From: Gemmatimonadota bacterium
GTDB taxonomy: Bacteria > Gemmatimonadota > Gemmatimonadetes > Gemmatimonadales > GWC2-71-9
Assembly (NCBI GenBank): GCA_003221825.1
Contig: QHUE01000072.1
Span: 1 to 13,551, forward strand
Direction: 5' to 3'
Length of the DNA stretch: 13,551 nucleotides
Shown here piece after piece: positions 1 to 6,038 of the stretch. The number at the start of each line of letters is the position of its first letter. Within the stretch, counting starts at the first letter, position 1. The position numbers and the translations under genes were made by a program. A model generated the notes under the pieces. The model saw only the letters and a program-made list of their open reading frames with translations, was not told where the DNA came from and did no database searches.

Positions 1-738
1 CTTGGCCTTCTTGACGATCTCCTCGATCCGGCCGGGATGGATGCGGCCGTCGGCGATGAGGCGCTCCAGCGCGAGGCGGCCGATCTCGCGGCGCACCGGC
101 TCGAAGCAGGAGACGACCACGGTATCGGGCGTGTCGTCGATGATGACGTCGACGCCGGTCGCGGCCTCGAACGCCCGGATGTTGCGGCCCTCGCGGCCGA
201 TGATGCGCCCCTTCATTTCGTCGGACGGAAGCACCACCGCCGACACACTCGATTCGGCGGTCTGCTCCGCGGCAATCCGTTGGATCGCGAGTGCGACGAT
301 CTTCTTCGCCTCGCGGTCGGCGTTCTTCCTGGCCTGCTCGGTGATGTTGCGCACGAGCGCGGCCGCTTCGTCCTTGGCCGCGCTTTCGAGACCGGCGATC
401 AGCTCGCGCTTGGCCTCCTGCGCCGTCAGTCCTGCCACCTGCTCGAGCCGGGCGCTGATGTCCTGCTCGCGCTTGCCGAGGGCCCGGGTGCGGTCCTGGA
501 GCTGCTGATCGAACTTGCGCAGCTCCTGCTCTCGGGCGTCGACGCCGGCGAGTTTTTGGTCGAGGCTTTTGTGGAGGTTTTCGCGGACCGCCATGAGCTC
601 TTCTTTGGCGGCCAGCACGAGGCGCTGGCTCTGGTCCGTCGCGCGGCGCTCGACGCGCCGTCCCCACACGTAGAAGACCAGTGCCGCGACGAGGACGCCG
701 CTGAGCACGGCCGCGATGATACTGAACAGCTCAGCCAT
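1..738 (-). CDS. rny: Ribonuclease Y, N-terminal part (cut by window edge)
   Basis: RNase Y is a membrane-anchored endoribonuclease that starts bulk mRNA decay. The frame is open from the ATG at 738 to base 1 (246 codons, no stop), against a usual family length of about 510-525 residues, so roughly half is present. Visible in order are a short N-terminal hydrophobic segment (about residues 4-24, ending FYVW) that would anchor it in the membrane, a long charged coiled coil (about 28-165), and the start of the KH RNA-binding domain from about 171 (PSDEMKGRIIGREGRNIRAF), which is diagnostic of RNase Y. The catalytic HD domain lies outside the window. GGAG 8 nt before the ATG supports this start. 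It follows zapA after a 77-nt gap that holds an imperfect palindrome. The family assignment is secure. Confidence 0.95.
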   Translation of the reverse strand, partial: MAELFSIIAAVLSGVLVAALVFYVWGRRVERRATDQSQRLVLAAKEELMAVRENLHKSLDQKLAGVDAREQELRKFDQQLQDRTRALGKREQDISARLEQVAGLTAQEAKRELIAGLESAAKDEAAALVRNITEQARKNADREAKKIVALAIQRIAAEQTAESSVSAVVLPSDEMKGRIIGREGRNIRAFEAATGVDVIIDDTPDTVVVSCFEPVRREIGRLALERLIADGRIHPGRIEEIVKKAK

Positions 739-752
739 GGATCTATCTCCAC

Positions 753-808
753 CTCACCCCCGTTCCCCGCCTTTGTTTTTAAAAACAAAAGCGGGTCAGG
801 GGGAGAGG
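753..808 (-). repeat. Imperfect AT-centred palindrome between zapA and rny
   Basis: The centre is a perfect inverted repeat of 9 bp per arm (GTTTTT meeting AAAAAC at 780/781, extended by three T:A pairs). Beyond it are further imperfectly paired C-rich and G-rich blocks: 765-770 against 791-795, and the CCCCC run at 757-761 against the GGGGG run at 799-803. It fills most of the zapA-rny gap and ends about 10 nt before the rny ribosome binding site. It could be a REP-like intergenic repeat, a weak terminator or an mRNA processing structure. There are U-rich stretches in the hairpin but no clean stem followed by a U-tract, so I do not call it an intrinsic terminator. Confidence 0.6.
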
Positions 809-815
809 ATCGTTG

Positions 816-1124
816 TCAGCCGGCGGTCAATGCCTTCCGTTTCGCCGGCGGCAGCATCTTCGCGAGATCGTCGGCGACGGCCGCGAGGCGCGCCGCGACT
901 TCCCGCTCCGTCTGCTTCGCCTGAAACAACTCGTTCGTGATATCGAGTGCCGCCAGGATCGCGGCCTTATGCGTCTCCACCAACGGGCCCTGACTCAGCA
1001 CCTTCTTCAATGCCTGATCCACATACGCGGCGACTTCCCGGGTGTACTCGGGCGTGAGGTCGGAGCGAACGGTATACTCTTCGCCGCCGATCATCACCCG
1101 GACGGCGTGCTTCTTCGCCGTCAC
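816..1124 (-). CDS. zapA: Cell division protein ZapA
   Basis: ZapA is a small cytoplasmic protein that binds FtsZ and bundles its filaments at the division ring. The 102-residue product has the usual length. Its N-terminal half matches the ZapA globular domain (VRVMIGGEEYTVRSDLTPEYTREVAAYVD, about residues 8-37 in two adjoining blocks), and the C-terminal half is a helical coiled coil (about 50-95) for dimerisation. The start is GTG at 1124, overlapping the TGA of the upstream coiled-coil gene by 4 nt (GTGA). A GGAGG 9 nt upstream lies inside that gene's glycine-coding G-rich tail, so translation is probably coupled. Position after pheT and before rny is a common arrangement for zapA. Confidence is high. 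Confidence 0.92.
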   Translation of the reverse strand: MTAKKHAVRVMIGGEEYTVRSDLTPEYTREVAAYVDQALKKVLSQGPLVETHKAAILAALDITNELFQAKQTEREVAARLAAVADDLAKMLPPAKRKALTAG

Positions 1125-1417
1125 TTGTGGCTGCCTCCCCCGCCCCCCCCATTGTCCCGCGCCTGCTCCTCCAGGAACGTGAGGCGTTGCATCAAATCGT
1201 GCACCCGCGTGCGCGCCCCCTCGACCCGCTGCCGCAACGACTTGTTCTCCGACTCGAGCTCGGTGTTTTTCACCGGGCTGCCGCGGGACTTCAGCTCCGC
1301 TTCGGCTTTTTGGGCGCGCGAACGCCAGCCGACCAGCTCCTCCGCGACATCGCGGACGATGGCTTCGAGCTGGTCAATCGCGTCGCGCACATCAGGCCTG
1401 TCGCCGGCGTACGTCAA
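1121..1417 (-). CDS. Small coiled-coil protein, ZapB-like
   Basis: A 98-residue, charged, mostly helical protein with heptad-like stretches (about residues 12-46 and 52-88) and no catalytic motif. It ends in a six-glycine run followed by SHK. Its place directly before zapA, with a 4-nt GTGA overlap, and its coiled-coil nature suggest a ZapB-like partner in Z-ring assembly. That is an inference from context, because coiled coils are not diagnostic. The start chosen is TTG at 1417, because GGAGG lies 6 nt upstream; this start overlaps the end of pheT by 26 nt. An alternative is GTG at 1390, immediately after the pheT stop, with only weak ribosome-binding sequence. The glycine run is encoded by a G-rich stretch that includes eight consecutive G. 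Confidence 0.75.
   Translation of the reverse strand: MTYAGDRPDVRDAIDQLEAIVRDVAEELVGWRSRAQKAEAELKSRGSPVKNTELESENKSLRQRVEGARTRVHDLMQRLTFLEEQARDNGGGGGGSHK
1143..1150. repeat. Eight-base homopolymer (G8 on the coding strand)
   Basis: Eight consecutive C on the plus strand are read as G8 in the ZapB-like gene, followed by one C and then five more G (1136-1141). They encode the polyglycine tail just before the zapA start. Such a tract is a potential site for replication slippage or sequencing error. A one-base change would move the ribosome into another frame that runs on into zapA instead of stopping at the GTGA overlap. Confidence 0.8.
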
Positions 1418-3782
1418 GTCCGACCTCCAGCGCGCTCAACATTTTGTCCAGCAGTGCCGCGCTTTCTTGCTCAGTCAATGTCCGCTTGTCAGCACGGAAG
1501 GTGCAGCGCCAGGTCACGCCGCGTGTTCCTTCCGGCAGTCCCCCCCCCGGTCCACGGTATTCGTCTAACACCTCGAGGCGCTCGAGCAGTGTCCCACCCA
1601 CCCGGCGCAGCTCGCCTTCCACCGCCGCCGCCGTCACACGCCCCGGCACGACCAGGGAGATATCGCGTACGACGGGCGGTTGGGTCGGCAGCGGGCGATA
1701 CCTGGCCAGAGTCGGCGGCGCAACCGCAATGCTGACCTCCAGCCCGAACAACGGCCCCGCCCATTTCGGCGCGTCGGCGTCGAGCGGGGTGGCCATGCCC
1801 GCCTGCCCCCCGTCTTTGCCGACCGCGACCCAACCGGTCCCATTCGCGGCCGGTTGCACGTCGCAAGAGGGGGCTGCGACCCCTACAGCTAACTCAAAGT
1901 GCTGCTTTAGGTCCCATATGTCCATATCAGGTAGTTTCGCAGCCGTTGTCGTGTCGCTCCAATGCGGCGGATGACGAGCGCCGGTCAGCACGATCGCGAG
2001 ATGCAGCTCTTCCTGGGGGCTCGGGCCTTGGGCTTTGCGAAAGACCGTTCCGACCTCGAAGAGGCGCACGTCCCGCTGACCTTGGCTCCAGTTGAACTCG
2101 ACCCGGCGGATCAGGCCGGGGAGCAAACGGCTACGCAGATGGGCTTCTTCGGCCGACAGCGGGTTCAGGACCGCCACGGCATCGGGCCTGTCGGCCGGGC
2201 CGAGGGGCAGCGTTCGCGCTTCGAGCAACCCGCGGCCGCCGGCGACGAGCTGCTCGCGAATCCGCCGCAGGGTCAGCTCGGCGGGGGCGTCGGGCACGGT
2301 GCCGGGACGATACGACCGGAGCTCGTCGGGGAAGGTGTCGTAGCCCCGCAGCCGGGCGACTTCTTCGATCAGATCGACTTCGCGGGTGACGTCAGGACGC
2401 CAGCCCGGGATCTGCACGGCCAGGCGGTCGTCCTTGGGTGCGGCGACGAAGCCGACCGCCGAGAGCAGCCGTTCGATCTCTTTGCGCGGCACCGCGACGC
2501 CCAGCAGGTGGCCGACGCGGGCTTCGCGCAGGAAGACCGACCGCGGCTTCTGCGGCTCGGGCCAGAGGTCGATCGGGGGCTCGCGCAGCTCCCCGCCGGC
2601 GACCGCGCGGATCAGATCGATGGCGCGCGCCATGGCCTCCGGCATGCCCAGCATGTCGATCCCCCGCTCGAAGCGGTAGCTCGACTCGCTCGACAGGCCG
2701 AGCGCGCGGCGGGTGCGGCGAATGCGGGTTGGCTGGAAGTACGCGCACTCCAGCACGATGTCGGTGGTGCTTGCCGACACCTCGGAGTCGGTGCTGCCCA
2801 TGACCCCGGCCACGATGGTCGGCCGTTCGGCGTCGCAGATCGCCGTCATTTCAGCCGTCAGCCGTCTGCTCACTCCGTCCAAGGTTACGATCTGTTCGTT
2901 GGGTCGAGCCCGGCGCACGACCACAGCTGAGCCGCGGAGCTTGGCGAGATCGAAGGCGTGGAGCGGCTGATTGACCTCGAACAGGATGTAGTTCGTGGCG
3001 TCGACGATGTTGTTGATGGATCGCTGACCGACGCTGTGGAGGCGCATCGCGAGCCACGAAGGGCTGGGCCCAACCTTCACACCGCGAACGACCGCGATCA
3101 TGTACCGCGGGGCACCCTCTGGGTCTTCGAGGCGTACTTCTACTTCGTCGACGATACCCTGGGTGGATTGTCGGGGCGTTGACCGCCCGACCGCCCGACC
3201 GCCGGGGATTTCCGGGAGCTTTAGGGTTCCACCGTATGTGACCGCCAGTTCCCGCGCGACACCCTTGTGACAGAGAAGGTCCGGCCGATTCGCCGACACG
3301 TCGATGATGATCTGTTCGTCTGCGATCGGCACCGCTTCGAGGAAGGGCGTGCCTGGAGGAGCATCGGTCTGCAGCTCCAGAATGCCGGCATGGTCAACGC
3401 CGAGGCCGAGCTCTTTGGCGGAACAGAGCATGCCGTTCGACTCGACGCCGCGGATCTTGCGCCGCTCGAGCTTGAGGCCGCCCGGCAGCGTCGCGCCGAC
3501 GGGCGCGAACGGGTACGACTTGCCGGCCTGCACGTTCGGCGCGCCGCACACGACTTCGAGCGGCTGGCCGCCGCCCGCGTCCACCAGACAGAGTGACAAG
3601 CGGTCGGCGTTGGGATGCTGGCGCACCTCGAGTACGCGCCCGACGAGCACGTCGCGCAGATCCTGATGGATCGGCACGACGCCGTCGACGGGCGCGACCT
3701 GCCGGGCGAGGCGGTCGGCGACGTCCTGGCCGTCGAGGGGCTTTCCGATCAACGCCTCTAACCAGCGCCGCGAGACGATCAC
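1392..3782 (-). CDS. pheT: Phenylalanine-tRNA ligase beta subunit
   Basis: PheT is the large subunit of the heterotetrameric (alpha2 beta2) synthetase that charges tRNA-Phe. It carries tRNA-recognition and editing functions. At 796 residues it has full family length. Recognisable in order are an N-terminal tRNA-binding OB region (about 40-150, with VCGAPNVQAGKSYPFAPVGA and MLCSAKELGL), the B3/B4 editing region (about 210-395, with DATNYILFEVNQPLHAFD and SSYRFERGID), the B5/catalytic-like core, and a C-terminal FDX-ACB anticodon-binding domain (about 700-794). The start is GTG at 3782, with GGAG 8 nt upstream. It overlaps the pheS TGA by 4 nt (GTGA), implying coupled 1:1 synthesis. A run of nine G encodes part of PGGG within the FDX-ACB domain. 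Confidence 0.97.
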   Translation of the reverse strand: MIVSRRWLEALIGKPLDGQDVADRLARQVAPVDGVVPIHQDLRDVLVGRVLEVRQHPNADRLSLCLVDAGGGQPLEVVCGAPNVQAGKSYPFAPVGATLPGGLKLERRKIRGVESNGMLCSAKELGLGVDHAGILELQTDAPPGTPFLEAVPIADEQIIIDVSANRPDLLCHKGVARELAVTYGGTLKLPEIPGGRAVGRSTPRQSTQGIVDEVEVRLEDPEGAPRYMIAVVRGVKVGPSPSWLAMRLHSVGQRSINNIVDATNYILFEVNQPLHAFDLAKLRGSAVVVRRARPNEQIVTLDGVSRRLTAEMTAICDAERPTIVAGVMGSTDSEVSASTTDIVLECAYFQPTRIRRTRRALGLSSESSYRFERGIDMLGMPEAMARAIDLIRAVAGGELREPPIDLWPEPQKPRSVFLREARVGHLLGVAVPRKEIERLLSAVGFVAAPKDDRLAVQIPGWRPDVTREVDLIEEVARLRGYDTFPDELRSYRPGTVPDAPAELTLRRIREQLVAGGRGLLEARTLPLGPADRPDAVAVLNPLSAEEAHLRSRLLPGLIRRVEFNWSQGQRDVRLFEVGTVFRKAQGPSPQEELHLAIVLTGARHPPHWSDTTTAAKLPDMDIWDLKQHFELAVGVAAPSCDVQPAANGTGWVAVGKDGGQAGMATPLDADAPKWAGPLFGLEVSIAVAPPTLARYRPLPTQPPVVRDISLVVPGRVTAAAVEGELRRVGGTLLERLEVLDEYRGPGGGLPEGTRGVTWRCTFRADKRTLTEQESAALLDKMLSALEVGLDVRRRQA
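1540..1548. repeat. Nine-base homopolymer (G9 on the coding strand) in pheT
   Basis: Nine consecutive C on the plus strand are read as G9 within pheT, encoding part of the PGGG stretch inside the FDX-ACB domain. The frame is intact across it, because the domain continues normally on both sides (DEYRG before, LPEGTRG after). It is a potential slippage point in an essential gene. Confidence 0.8.
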
Positions 3783-4786
3783 GAGAACTGCTCCAAGAAC
3801 CGCACGTCGCTATCAAAGAACAGCCGGATGTCCGGAATCCCATAGCGCAGCATCGCGATGCGCTCGGGTCCCATGCCCCAGGCGAAGCCGGTGTACTTCT
3901 CGCTGTCGACTTTGCAATTCTCCAGGACCGCAGGATGCACCATCCCGGAGCCGAGGATCTCCATCCAGCCGGTCTGCTTGCACGCGGCGCAGCCCGAGCC
4001 GCCGCAGATCTGGCATTGCACGTCCATCTCCGCCGACGGCTCGGTGAACGGAAAGTACGATGGGCGGAAGCGGACCTTGGTCGTGGGTGAGAAGATTCGG
4101 CGCGCGAAGGTCGCCAGCGTCGCCTTGAAATCGACGAAGGTGATGCCGTCGTCGACGGCAAATCCTTCGATCTGCTCGAACACCGGCGAGTGCGACGCGT
4201 CGAACGGATCGCGGCGGTAGCAGCGGCCGGGGACGACGATGCGAATCGGCGGCGGATAGTTCTCCAGCGTGCGGATCTGTACGGGCGACGTGTGGGTCCG
4301 GAGCACGACGTCGCCGCCCAGATAGAAGCTGTCCTGGGCGTCGAGGGCCGGATGGTCTTTCGGGAAGTTGAGCGCGTAGAAGTTGTAGCGCTCGGTCTCG
4401 GCTTCGGGACCGACCACGCGCGTGAAGCCAAGCTCCTTGAAGACGTCGCAGATCTCGTCGACGACCTGGGTGACGAGATGCAGCCCGCCGCGCCACTGGC
4501 GCCGGCCCGGCATCGTGAGGTCCACCGCGCCGAGACTCGTGGCGCCGCGCTTGAGATCGCGCTCACGGGCTTCGATAGCCTGTTCAAGCTCGCGTTTTAG
4601 GGCATTCGCGGCTCCCCCGATTTTCCGTCGAGTCTCGGGATCGAGCGCGGGGAGACCTTTGAGGATTTCGGTGAGGGCACCAGCCTTGCGGCCCAGGAGC
4701 TCAGTTTTGATCTCCTGGAGGCGGCGTTCGTCGGCGTGCGGGATCTCTTTGAGACGCTCCCGCAGCGATTCTAGGGTTGCAAGGAT
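3779..4786 (-). CDS. pheS: Phenylalanine-tRNA ligase alpha subunit (unusual start)
   Basis: PheS is the catalytic class II synthetase subunit that activates phenylalanine. From ATC at 4786 the product is 335 residues, near the usual 330-350. Visible are the N-terminal coiled coil ending in LLGRKAGALT (about 27-36), the linker ending DLTMPGRRQWRGGLH, class II motif 2 (RTHTSPVQIR, then PIRIVVPGRCYRRD), a CxxC-x4-CxxC pair (CQICGGSGCAACKQTGW) known in many PheS proteins, and motif 3 (GFAWGMGPERIAMLRYGIPDIR). The frame contains no ATG, GTG or TTG before residue 88 (GTG at 4525), and that start would remove the whole N-terminal arm. Upstream the frame closes at TGA 4813-4811. ATC at 4786 has GGAGG 10 nt before it; CTG at 4765 is the alternative and has no clear binding site. 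With ATC the gene overlaps rplT by 16 nt. Confidence 0.93.
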   Translation of the reverse strand: MLATLESLRERLKEIPHADERRLQEIKTELLGRKAGALTEILKGLPALDPETRRKIGGAANALKRELEQAIEARERDLKRGATSLGAVDLTMPGRRQWRGGLHLVTQVVDEICDVFKELGFTRVVGPEAETERYNFYALNFPKDHPALDAQDSFYLGGDVVLRTHTSPVQIRTLENYPPPIRIVVPGRCYRRDPFDASHSPVFEQIEGFAVDDGITFVDFKATLATFARRIFSPTTKVRFRPSYFPFTEPSAEMDVQCQICGGSGCAACKQTGWMEILGSGMVHPAVLENCKVDSEKYTGFAWGMGPERIAMLRYGIPDIRLFFDSDVRFLEQFS

Positions 4787-5130
4787 TTCTTCGCGACCTC
4801 CGCCAGCTGTTCAAACGCGGCCGGATCGCGCACGGCCAGATCGGCGAGGATCTTGCGGTTGATCTCCACGCCCGCCTTGCGCAGCCCATTCATGAGACGG
4901 TTGTAGGAGAGGGCGTGCAAGCGCGCCGCGGCGTTGATGCGCGTGATCCAGAGGCGCCGGAACTCGACCTTCTTGCTGCGGCGATCGCGGTAGGCGTACT
5001 TCGCCGCCCGCTCGGTCGCTTCCTTGGCGGCCTTCCAGAGCTTGCTGCGCCCGCCCCAGTACCCCTTGGCGAGCTTCATCACTTTGTTCTTGCGCTTCAG
5101 GCGCGCAACGTTGCTTTTGACGCGAGGCAT
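4771..5130 (-). CDS. rplT: 50S ribosomal protein L20
   Basis: L20 is an early 23S rRNA-binding protein needed for 50S assembly. In several bacteria it also represses its own operon by binding the leader RNA. The 119-residue product has the normal length and the hallmark N-terminus (PRVKSNVARLKRKNKVMKLA, then KGYWGGRSKLWKAAKEA) and core (LWITRINAAARLHALSYNRL). The start is ATG at 5130, with AAGGAG about 5 nt upstream. It follows rpmI after 9 nt and its end overlaps the likely pheS start. Order and spacing match the standard infC-rpmI-rplT cluster. The assignment is certain. Confidence 0.98.
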   Translation of the reverse strand: MPRVKSNVARLKRKNKVMKLAKGYWGGRSKLWKAAKEATERAAKYAYRDRRSKKVEFRRLWITRINAAARLHALSYNRLMNGLRKAGVEINRKILADLAVRDPAAFEQLAEVAKKSLQP

Positions 5131-5139
5131 CGGGTCTCC

Positions 5140-5331
5140 TTAGGCCTGCAACAGGCGCTTGAGGCGACGCTCGGCGTGCGACACCAGCGTGGCTTTGCGC
5201 AAGTGGCGTTTCCGTTTGGGATGCTTCGACGTCAGGATGTGGCGCTTGTAGGCGCGGTAGCGGCGCAGCTTGCCGGTCCCCGTGAGCCTGATCCGCTTTC
5301 TCAGGGCGCGCTTCGATTTCATCTTCGGCAT
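5140..5331 (-). CDS. rpmI: 50S ribosomal protein L35
   Basis: L35 is a small basic protein of the large ribosomal subunit. Starting at ATG 5331 the product is 63 residues, the usual length, with the conserved opening PKMKSKRALRKRIRLTGTGK and the characteristic HILTSKHPKRKRHLRK. A longer in-frame start exists upstream, at 5412, but it would add about 27 unrelated residues overlapping infC. ATG 5331 has AAGGGG 8 nt upstream and matches the family N-terminus. It is 13 nt downstream of infC and 9 nt upstream of rplT. Confidence 0.97.
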   Translation of the reverse strand: MPKMKSKRALRKRIRLTGTGKLRRYRAYKRHILTSKHPKRKRHLRKATLVSHAERRLKRLLQA

Positions 5332-5344
5332 TGTCAAAACCCCT

Positions 5345-5875
5345 TTATTTCGGCGCCAGAACCATGGACATGTTACGTCCTTCGAGTTTTGGTTCCTGCT
5401 CGATTTTCCCAATATCCTTCAACACTTGGGCAACGCGATCCAACACTTCCCGGCCGAGCTCGATGTGCGCCATCTGCCGGCCGCGATACATCATCGTGAC
5501 CTTCACTTTGTTCCCGTCCTCCAGGAACTCGCGCGCGTGCCGAGTCTTGAAGTCGAAATCGTGGTCGTCGATCCCGGGACGGTACTTCACTTCCTTCAGG
5601 TGAATCACGTGCTGCTTTTTCTTCGCGGCGCGCGCCGCCTTGGCCTGCTCGAACTTGAACTTCCCGTAATCCATGATCTTGACGACGGGGGGCCGGGCGA
5701 GTGGCGCGACTTCCACGAGATCCAGACCCCGTTCATTCGCGGCAGCGATCGCTTCATCGATCGTCAACACGCCCAGCTGGTCGCCGTTGTCCGCGATCAC
5801 GCGCACAGGACTGATGCGAATTTGTCGATTGACGCGTGTGCGCGGTGCTTTGCTGTTGTTCTCGAGAGGTGGCAG
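5345..5875 (-). CDS. infC: Translation initiation factor IF-3 (apparent CTG start)
   Basis: IF-3 binds the 30S subunit and rejects initiation on non-canonical start codons and incorrect initiator tRNA. From CTG at 5875 the product is 176 residues, normal for the family. The N-terminal domain begins RVNRQIRISPVRVIADNGDQ and continues LGVLTIDEAIAAANERGLDL. The linker and C-terminal domain include VKIMDYGKFKFEQ and KEVKYRPGIDDHDF. The first canonical start is GTG at 5806, which would delete the conserved RVNRQIR segment. Upstream the frame closes at a TAA just before AAGGAG (5885-5890), and the only suitable codon behind that site is CTG, 9 nt away. IF3 genes are known to use rare starts (AUU in E. 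coli) for autoregulation, so CTG here fits the family pattern. Confidence 0.94.
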   Translation of the reverse strand: MPPLENNSKAPRTRVNRQIRISPVRVIADNGDQLGVLTIDEAIAAANERGLDLVEVAPLARPPVVKIMDYGKFKFEQAKAARAAKKKQHVIHLKEVKYRPGIDDHDFDFKTRHAREFLEDGNKVKVTMMYRGRQMAHIELGREVLDRVAQVLKDIGKIEQEPKLEGRNMSMVLAPK

Positions 5876-5884
5876 CTGTGCGAT

Positions 5885-5890
5885 CTCCTT
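5885..5890 (-). promoter_or_regulatory. Ribosome binding site that decides the infC start
   Basis: AAGGAG on the minus strand is the only strong Shine-Dalgarno match in the infC leader. It lies 9 nt before CTG 5875. An ATC codon directly adjoins it, too close to be used. This site is the main argument for CTG as the infC start codon. Confidence 0.75.
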
Positions 5891-5903
5891 TTACAGAAGG
5901 AAC

Positions 5904-5936
5904 AAAAAAGCGGAACCCGGTTTCCCCAAGATCCGC
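5904..5936 (-). terminator. Intrinsic-terminator-like hairpin in the infC leader
   Basis: On the minus strand GCGGATCTTGG (5936-5926) can pair with CCGGGTTCCGC (5920-5910) across the loop GGAAA. The result is an 11-bp stem with one T-T mismatch and two G-U pairs, followed at once by six U (5909-5904). This is the standard form of a factor-independent terminator. It ends 13 nt before the infC ribosome binding site. It may simply end the upstream transcript after the hydrolase gene, or act as an attenuator for the infC operon. The sequence alone does not decide which. Confidence 0.7.
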
Positions 5937-5940
5937 AATT

Positions 5941-5959
5941 CCTCACCGTCCCGGTGAGG
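5941..5959 (-). promoter_or_regulatory. Perfect 8-bp hairpin upstream of the terminator
   Basis: CCTCACCG and CGGTGAGG form a perfect GC-rich 8-bp stem with a 3-nt loop. It sits 4 nt upstream of the terminator-like hairpin. Being so close, it could stack with that hairpin or form part of a protein-binding leader structure. Confidence 0.6.
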
Positions 5960-6038
5960 TCTCGAGAACCCTGAAGCACTCTCCACGAGAGGCCTGGGGG
6001 TGGGGCCGCAGCCCACTTACCATATTGTCGTCACCAAG

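Larger units (their letters stand above)
5876..6038 (-). promoter_or_regulatory. Structured leader of the infC operon
   Basis: This is the longest non-coding gap in the window (163 nt). Reading with transcription, it holds a possible GTGGG/CCCAC hairpin (about 6015-5999), a CTCTC-GTG-GAGAG hairpin (5991-5979), the 10-mer GTTCTCGAGA (5969-5960), the perfect 8-bp hairpin (5959-5941), the terminator-like hairpin (5936-5904) and the infC ribosome binding site. The 10-mer is exactly complementary to TCTCGAGAAC at 5867-5858, inside the first codons of infC. No convincing -35/-10 pair was found. I do not recognise a named RNA family here; known L20- or IF3-responsive leaders occupy the same place in other bacteria. 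Confidence 0.55.

Noticed and set aside
739..815. 6S RNA (ssrS), which adjoins zapA in many Proteobacteria
   Set aside because: The gap is only 77 nt, far too short for 6S RNA, and is mostly filled by the AT-centred palindrome.
37..924. Open frame on the plus strand (295 codons) spanning rny and zapA
   Set aside because: It runs through the antisense of two confidently identified genes and the palindrome between them, with no domain similarity.
5332..5412. Longer L35 with about 27 additional N-terminal residues
   Set aside because: The extra part overlaps the 3' end of infC and does not resemble L35. ATG 5331 has its own ribosome binding site and gives the canonical 63 residues.
5876..6038. 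tRNA gene or T-box leader in the gap before infC
   Set aside because: No cloverleaf, CCA end, TPsiC-like GTTCRA arm in context or T-box consensus was seen. The stems fit simple hairpins and a terminator.
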